Below are positions 58,585 to 64,000 of a DNA stretch of 64,000 bases, in pieces; position 1 is the first letter of the stretch, and every line of letters starts with the position of its first letter. Below the pieces are notes generated by a model, which saw nothing but the letters and a program-made list of their open reading frames with translations, searched no databases and had not been told where the DNA came from. Both the position numbers and the translations under genes were made by a program. The DNA comes from JAGWAJ01 sp026707615 (GTDB taxonomy: Bacteria > Acidobacteriota > Vicinamibacteria > Vicinamibacterales > UBA8438): the NCBI GenBank assembly GCA_965207595.1, contig CBDBMW010000006.1, positions 152,236 through 216,235 on the forward strand, read 5' to 3'.

Positions 58585-59843
58585 ATGACGGCGCGGCAGT
58601 GGCGGACGGCCGTGCGGACCGCTCTCGACCGGGGCCGCTCGTTCGATCAGGTATTCGTCGGCCGCCGCGATTTCGGCGGCCGCGCGGGCCTTCCTCGATT
58701 GCTGTCCCCGCTGCAGGACTCGATCGCGACCGTCGTGCAGGTCGAGCGCGTGCTCTGGCCCCGCTGGCGCCGCCGCGGGGTTGATCTCGTCGCGGGACGC
58801 GCCCGGCTTCGGATGGCTCGGGCGGTCGAGTCCTTCGGCTTCACGCCAGCGGTCTACGACGAGCTCTTCGCGGCGGTGCTCGCCGCGTACCGGAAGGTGC
58901 TGGCCGTCCACGAGCGGCGGAGGTTCCTCGCCGCCCGCCGCTGCGTTCTGACACTGGGCCGCTCCGCCCACGAAGTCGTGGTCCTGCAGTGCAGGCCGCC
59001 TCGTGCCCACGACAGCGGCCCGTTCCTGCGGGCGACCATCCGCCGTGCCCGCGCCGGACGCGAGAAGGTGCAGCGGACCCGTGACAAGTTCGTCGAGGCG
59101 AACCTGCTCCTGGTCAACATGTTCGCCGGCCGCCACTACAAGCGGAGTCGGGCTTCTCGTTCCAGGACCTCGTCCAGGAGGGCAATATCGGCCTCATCCG
59201 TGCCGTCGAGAAGTACGACTGGCGCAGGGGCCGGTTTTCGACGTATGCCGCGTGGTGGATCAAGCAGGCGATGACCCGGGCTGTGTCCGAGACCGGGCGG
59301 ATCGTGCGGATACCGTCGCACGTCCAGGACCTCGGGCACGAGGTCTCCCAGGTGGAGGCGCGGAGATGATGCTGCCCCGGGAACGGCCGGCCGACCGTCG
59401 ATCAGGTCGCGGACGCGATCGGTGTCGATCCCCGCATGATCGACCGCGTCCGATCGGCGCCTCGCCTTCCCGTGGGTCTCGACGACCCTGTCTCGGCGTC
59501 GGGCGACGAGGACGACTCACCCACCTGGGCCTCGCGACTGGTCGATCCTTCCGTGCCTGACCCGCAGGCGTCGCTCGAGGCCACCGAGCGGCAGCGCCAC
59601 CTGTACGCGTTCATGCGCCTTGAGCTGCGCGCCGACGAGCAGGCCGCCATCTGTCGGCGCTTCGGGTTGCCTTGGCTTGCTCCGGAGGAGGGTGTGCGGC
59701 AGCTCGCCAAGCTGCCCCGCCAGCGCGTCCGCCGGCTCGAGATCCAGGCGCTCGAGAAGCTCAAGCACTCCGAGCACCTGCCGGTGCTTGCAGCCTTCCA
59801 GCACGACGCCGATGGCGCCGTCCCGGAATCGGCTCCGTACTGA
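58585..59843 (+). pseudogene. Sigma-70 family factor (RpoD-like), broken
   Basis: The first frame ends REKVQRTRDKFVEANLLLVN and MFAGRHYKR. After a one-base loss near 59146, SGFSFQDLVQEGNIGLIRAV, EKYDWRRGRFSTYAAWWIKQ and AMTRAVSETGRIVRIPSHVQ give regions 2.1 to 3.0, followed by a stop at 59368. The same frame resumes with TVDQVADAIGVDPRMIDRVR and a region-4-like AEEGVRQLAKLPRQRVRRLE to 59843. Region 2 is very well kept, while the N-terminal 190 residues are unlike normal sigma factors (a long helical extension). It is probably a former mobile-element sigma factor. Confidence 0.75.
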
Positions 59844-59856
59844 CGTTGTCCGCGCC

Positions 59857-60573
59857 CTACTCGGAGAGCGCGGAGCGCCCCTCCCACGTTCCCGCCGCGA
59901 TCGCCGCGTAGACCGCGTCCAGCGCGGCCTGCTCTCTCAGGAACTCCTCCCGTGTTCGGTGGGCGGTGGCCACCGCTTCGTCGATGCGTTCTCGCGTTTC
60001 CTTGAGCTCGGCTTGCACTCGTTCTTCGGTCGGCCATTCAGCCAGCCCGTCTTGTCCCATGCCGTTCATCAGCGACGCCCATGCGGCTTCCTTGGATTCG
60101 GCGTTGTCCAGGATGATCTCAAGCACCGTCTGGTCCAGTCGCCCGACGGAAACTCTCAACCTGTCGAGCATCCCTTGGACGACTTCCTCCGTCGTCATTC
60201 CGCCGAGGTCCAGGTCCTGCCTGCGACGCCACATGTCGGACTGAGCCTGATTGCACGCTCCCGCGGCTCGTATGACGGCCGTCGCGATCTCCAGTTCGTG
60301 GTACGACCGCAGGTCGTACTGCCGGGCCTGTGCGCCCGTCCATGTCCGGCGCTTCTCGTCCCGGCATTCCGGGATCCCTTCCGCTTCAGCGTACTGCTCC
60401 TCGCCGTACGCGACCTCCGCCTTCAGTGCTTCTGCGGCTTCGCCGAACAGGCTTACGTACTCCTCGATGAGTTCGTTCGCCCGCTCCATCGGCGTCGCCC
60501 GCGAGCACGCGGCCGCGCCCGCCATCGTCGTTGCCAGCAGCAGCACCAGTCCTGCCATCGTCATCCGTCTCAT
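59857..60573 (-). CDS. Predicted lipoprotein, 238 aa
   Basis: The signal peptide MTMAGLVLLLATTMAGAAAC ends in a lipobox Cys, so the mature protein should be lipidated and held at the membrane. The mature part is helical and acidic (ANELIEEYVSLFGEAAEALK, RVQAELKETRERIDEAVATA). No family recognised. A GGAGAGGAACGACG ribosome site precedes the ATG at 60573, which overlaps the stop of the broken recombinase (ATGA). It ends 14 bases from the convergent sigma remnant. Confidence 0.7.
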   Translation of the reverse strand: MRRMTMAGLVLLLATTMAGAAACSRATPMERANELIEEYVSLFGEAAEALKAEVAYGEEQYAEAEGIPECRDEKRRTWTGAQARQYDLRSYHELEIATAVIRAAGACNQAQSDMWRRRQDLDLGGMTTEEVVQGMLDRLRVSVGRLDQTVLEIILDNAESKEAAWASLMNGMGQDGLAEWPTEERVQAELKETRERIDEAVATAHRTREEFLREQAALDAVYAAIAAGTWEGRSALSE

Positions 60574-61347
60574 CGTCGTTCCTCTCCGTCCCTCTCGTTT
60601 TCGCCCGCCGGGATGGCGGACGTTCTCCGTATCGCCGGTACGTGGAGCGTCTCCGCGGCCCCCCGGGCCGCACGCTCGCCGCGCCGGTCGTACCGGCCGG
60701 TCGTCTGCACGTTCCGGTGGCCGGCCATTGCGGCCACCGTCGTGATGTCGTTCCCCTTGTCGAGCAGCATGCTCACCTACGTGCGCCGCAGGTCGTGCGG
60801 TGAGCAGTGCGCGATTCCCGCCCGCCGGGCGCGGACCTCGAGCCGTAGCCGGATGGCGCCCGCCGACAGACCTTCCCCCAGGACCCGTCCGTGCCGCGTC
60901 ACCTGGAGCAGGAGCGGGCCTGCTCCTTGGCCGCGGTGCTCCATCCAGTTGGCGACGGCGGCGGCCGCCCCCCGCTCGGCAGATGGGCCGTCCGTTCGCG
61001 GTTCCCCTTGTCCCGGATTCGGATCGACGTTCCGTCGGCGTCGACGTCGTCCATCGTGATTGCGGCGGCCTCCGCCCGGCGGAGCCCGCATCCGAACAGC
61101 AGCGCCAGGAGCGCACCGTCCCGTGCGTCTCCGGCGTCGTCGCCGTCGAGTCCTGCGAAGAGCGCTCCGATCTCGCCCTGCTTGAGCGAGCGGCCTTGCG
61201 GGAGCCGCTCTCCGCGCACCGGCTTGACGGAGATCGCCTGTCGGTAGGTCTCCCCTCGACGAGTCTCAGACGCCAGGCTGCGCGCAGCGTGCCGCGGACC
61301 GCGGCCAGGATCTTGTTGGCTGTCGCCGGCGCGTAGCCCTTCTGGAC
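60570..61347 (-). pseudogene. Tyrosine recombinase, frameshifted, with in-frame stop
   Basis: Pieces in order: YAPATANKILAAVRGTLRAA, RSLKQGEIGALFAGLDGDDA, LLALLFGCGLRRAEAAAITM (catalytic Arg), then HCSPHDLRRT (HxxR), a TAG, VSMLLDKGNDITTVAAMAGH and RNVQTTGRYDRRGERAA (catalytic Tyr). The stop replaces the usual Phe between LRRT and VSML. The N-terminal domain is incomplete: upstream the frame is a hexapeptide-repeat protein. Two further shifts are present. The lipoprotein start overlaps its end. Confidence 0.75.
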
Positions 61348-63739
61348 CGTCGCACCCTTCGCGATCCTCTGCGCGTCGCCGACGCGCGCGTTGTCGCCGA
61401 CGACGGCTCCGGCTCCGAGCGTCACGTTGTTCCCGATTGTCGCTCCGGCTCCCACCTTCGCGTCCGGCCCGATCGTGGAACCGTTCCCTACGGTAGCCCT
61501 GCGTCCGACCCGTGCGTCGAACTCCACCACGACGTGATCCCCGTCCGGCTTCCGGGCTCCGGGTGCCCCCCGTGGATCCGGTTCAACGTTCCCGTGACCG
61601 CCTCGTCCCCGATCCCGGCCTCCGGCCCGACCCCCGTACCGGCTCCGATCCAGGCTCCGTGCCCTGCCCCGCTCTCTTCCGTCACCATGGCGTTGGCGCC
61701 CACGTCGGCGTCGATGCCGACCTCGCACCCTTCGCCGATCACTGCACCGGGACCGATCCTCGCCCCCGCTCCGATCTCCGCGTCGGGTCCGACCCGAGCA
61801 CCGTCACCGATACGGCACCCCGCACCGAGCTTCGCGCGCGGGTGGATACTGCACCCTTCTCGACTTCCGGTTCCCGCCCTTCGACCTCGAGCGCGGCCGC
61901 GTACGCCTCGCGTTCGCTCCGCCGGTCGGCCCTTTCGCGTTCCTTCCAGTCGGGCCGGCTCCCTGCCGTACCCACCTGCTCCGAGATTTCTATTCTCCGG
62001 TGGTCTTCGACCACCGCGCCTGGAGCGATGGCCGCCCGGTGCCCCCCACGCATCCTTGGCCGACCAGGGCGCGGCTGCCGATCGTCACTCCTCCTCCGAT
62101 CTCGCAGTCTTCCCCTGCGCGCGCGTGGTCGCCCGTTCTCGTCCTCGGTCCGACGTACGTCCCGCGTCCTATCATCGCTCCGTGTCCGATCCGGACCTCC
62201 TCGTCGGTGCGGGCGTCCGCCCCGACCGTTCCTCGACACACGGTCCGTTCCCCGAGACGCGCGCCGCTTCCGACCACCGTGTCCGTACCAGCCGCCCTCC
62301 GGCCCCTACCCGTGCTCCTTCCCGTATCACCGTCCGGTGGTCGAGCTCCGTGTCGTCTCCAACCGTGGCGCAAGCCCCGACCCTCGACGCGATGCCGATC
62401 GTGCATCTCGCTCCGATCACGGCGCCGGCGCCCACCACGGCCCTGGGTCCGATCTTCGTCCCGTCTCCGATTCGGGCGCCGCCGACGACGATCGCCGTCG
62501 GGTCGACCCGGCAGCCGGCGCCGAACGCCGGCGGCACGTCCCGCAGGAGGTCGGCCGTGTCTTCGCCGCTTCGTATCCGACCGCCGATCCGGCGGTCGGC
62601 CGGTAGAGGCGCCCCGTTCTCGACGATGGATGCGGTGTCTATCTCGACCGGGCCCTCTGGGGCCATCCAGCCTCCGGGCGCCTGCACCTCGTCGCCGATC
62701 GTCGACCCGTTCGGGATCTCCAGTCCCCCGGCGCGGGTGATCGCCCCGGTTTAGGGAGACGCTCTCCCCGATCGCCACGTGGTCCCCGGCGGGCGCTCCG
62801 ACCTTGCTGTCGTTCCCGATCTCCGTCCCGTGTCCGACGTCCAGGACCTCGGCGCGCACCGACCTTGGAGTCCTCGAACGTCGCCCCGGCACAGCGCGTC
62901 GTCGCCCACCACGGAGCGGTCCCCGACGGAACGTACGGTCGCCCCCTCTCCGACGAGCGCGTCGTCGCCTACCGTGGCCCCTCGCGCCACTACCGCGCCG
63001 GCCGCGATCTGCGTCTGGTACCCGATCCGCGTCCGGTTTGGCGCGCTCAGATCCCCCCGGTCCGCACCGCTCCTGTACGTTTCCAGGCCGACCTCGGCGC
63101 CTGCTTCGACGACCGCGTCCCTTGCGATCCGCACTCCGCGTCCGATAGCGGCGTCCCACGCGACTCTCCCCGTCTCGTCGATCACCGTCACGCCCAGGCT
63201 TGCCTCGATGGCCCCTTCCAGGTCCCGTCCGCGGCGGCGCGCCTCCCTGTCCTCGGGTTCCTCTTCCGCGACCGCGGCGTCGGCCAGCGCCGCCACGTAA
63301 CCGTCGTAGTCGTCCCCGGCGCTTCGGTGGTTCACGGCCTCGCGCGACACGTGCCGCCACGCGTCGGCCGTCGGTCGAGGAGCCGACACGCTGTCCTCGA
63401 CGACGTTCACGAGCGCCCTGGCCGCTTCCGCCGGCTCGATCCAGCCCCGTCGGCTCCCCGCCCAGGCGGGGCCGCCCAGGTGTATCGCCACGGTCGACCG
63501 CTGTCCCGCGCCACCGGTCAGCATCTCGGCGGCGACCGAACGGTACGTCGGCCTTTCGCCGTTCCGCTCCTGCTCCGCCAGTACCCGCAACGCCTACCGG
63601 CGAAGGTGTCGTAGGTCCAGAACTCCTCGCCGGCCTTCTCGGCATCGAGTTCGATCACCACTCCCTCGATGCCCTTGATGGCTCCCTCCGCGGTGCTCGC
63701 TGCGTTCACGTTGAGCTGCACCGCCGGTGTTGCGCTCAT
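61348..63739 (-). pseudogene. Giant hexapeptide-repeat (left-handed beta-helix) protein, frameshifted
   Basis: An N-terminal region (AVQLNVNAASTAEGAIKGIE, then after a shift ERNGERPTYRSVAAEMLTGG) leads into a long array of I/V-G-x-x-x-x hexapeptides: AAIGRGVRIARDAVVEAGAE, IGDGTKIGPRAVVGAGAVIG, IGHGAMIGRGTYVGPRTRTG and VGAGATIGNNVTLGAGAVVG. The array spans about 61400-63130, far longer than in acyltransferases or carbonic anhydrases, which have 5 to 15 turns. Four or more shifts break it. At its C-terminus it runs directly into the recombinase remnant. A structural or adhesive role is more likely than acyl transfer. Confidence 0.7.
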
Positions 63740-63918
63740 TGCGCGGATCCCGGCTTCGGTCGCCGGCGCCTCGGGGCGCGTGAACCTTCTGCGGGCTCGT
63801 TCCAGCGCGGCATCGTGTCCCAGAACTCCGACGCCTCGCGGTTCGGCCCGGGTTCGTTCGGACCGAGCAGCTTCCGGATTCTTTCCGCTGCCGCATGCGT
63901 CAGCTCGCTTCTTGTCAT
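63736..63918 (-). CDS. Small hypothetical protein, 60 aa
   Basis: MTRSELTHAAAERIRKLLGP continues NEPGPNREASEFWDTMPRWN and ends in a basic tail. The stop overlaps the start of the hexapeptide-repeat gene by ATGA, so the two were co-translated. No family recognised. The remaining 80 bases to the window end show no gene. Confidence 0.6.
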   Translation of the reverse strand: MTRSELTHAAAERIRKLLGPNEPGPNREASEFWDTMPRWNEPAEGSRAPRRRRPKPGSAQ

Positions 63919-64000
63919 GGCGCCTGCAGTATTCCGATTTGCGGAACCGTTCTTCGGGGTCCCTTCACGACGGTCGCGGTGGCCGTGGTGGCCGTCCCGT

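Noticed and set aside
61348..63739. A sugar or serine acyltransferase
   Set aside because: The hexapeptide array is far too long and no acyl-transferase catalytic His region is recognisable.

Overview
The window is GC-rich (roughly two thirds G+C by eye) and almost entirely accessory DNA from a bacterium: transposases, recombinases, mobilization proteins, restriction and defence genes and many broken genes, with no ribosomal RNA, tRNA or core metabolic operon that I could see. A lipoprotein with a lipobox, a LexA repressor, a sigma-70 remnant and a Calx-beta remnant indicate a bacterium, but nothing fixes the phylum. Many reading frames are split by single-base shifts or stop codons, while others of 4 to 5 kb are fully open, so decay looks real and local rather than a uniform base-calling problem.

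Layout. 1-5.7 kb: remnants (metallophosphoesterase, zeta-like toxin with a stop right after the Walker A lysine, recombinase C-termini, TniQ) and two small membrane proteins. 5.8-15.9 kb: a tightly packed leftward operon led by a LexA repressor: lexA, a 44-residue peptide, a 1659-residue Type ISP-like restriction-modification protein, a winged-helix protein, an AAA ATPase, a PIN-domain protein and a DNA methyltransferase. A palindromic operator candidate lies in front of lexA and between it and a divergent AAA gene (15.97-17.5 kb), which is truncated and followed by a serine recombinase. 20-25.7 kb: a second broken metallophosphoesterase and an intact 1400-residue protein with three tandem AAA+ modules and a Lon protease domain. 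26.4-27.5 kb: a small phage-like HNH cassette.

28.8-36 kb: a decayed Tn7-like tnsA-tnsB-tnsC module whose tnsC is fused in frame to the body of a MobA/MobL-type relaxase with long internal repeats. 36-39.4 kb: Abi-like and DUF4145-like remnants and a tyrosine recombinase with eleven perfect 36-bp repeats. 39.6-45.5 kb: a recombinase-in-trio (RIT) element whose two ends abut the 5' halves of two different IS21 istB genes, both cut at the Walker B aspartate codon. 45.6-50.2 kb: an XRE regulator with a palindromic operator, a 40-bp perfect palindrome, and a complete IS21-family element with 8-bp target duplications that splits a small gene which can be rejoined.

50.9-54.9 kb: a mobilization block (MobC-like protein, small protein, relaxase, and a pseudophosphatase-DUF6166 fusion) with a long hairpin just upstream of mobC that could be the transfer origin. 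56.8-63.9 kb: a Spo11/topoisomerase VI A-like TOPRIM protein, IS3 and sigma-70 remnants, a lipoprotein, a broken tyrosine recombinase, and a very long hexapeptide-repeat (left-handed beta-helix) protein joined to that recombinase.

The best candidates for an undescribed system are the LexA-led restriction/ATPase/PIN/methyltransferase operon together with its divergent AAA gene, and the triple-AAA Lon-like protein. The RIT element that uses istB as its target is the cleanest mobile-DNA observation.
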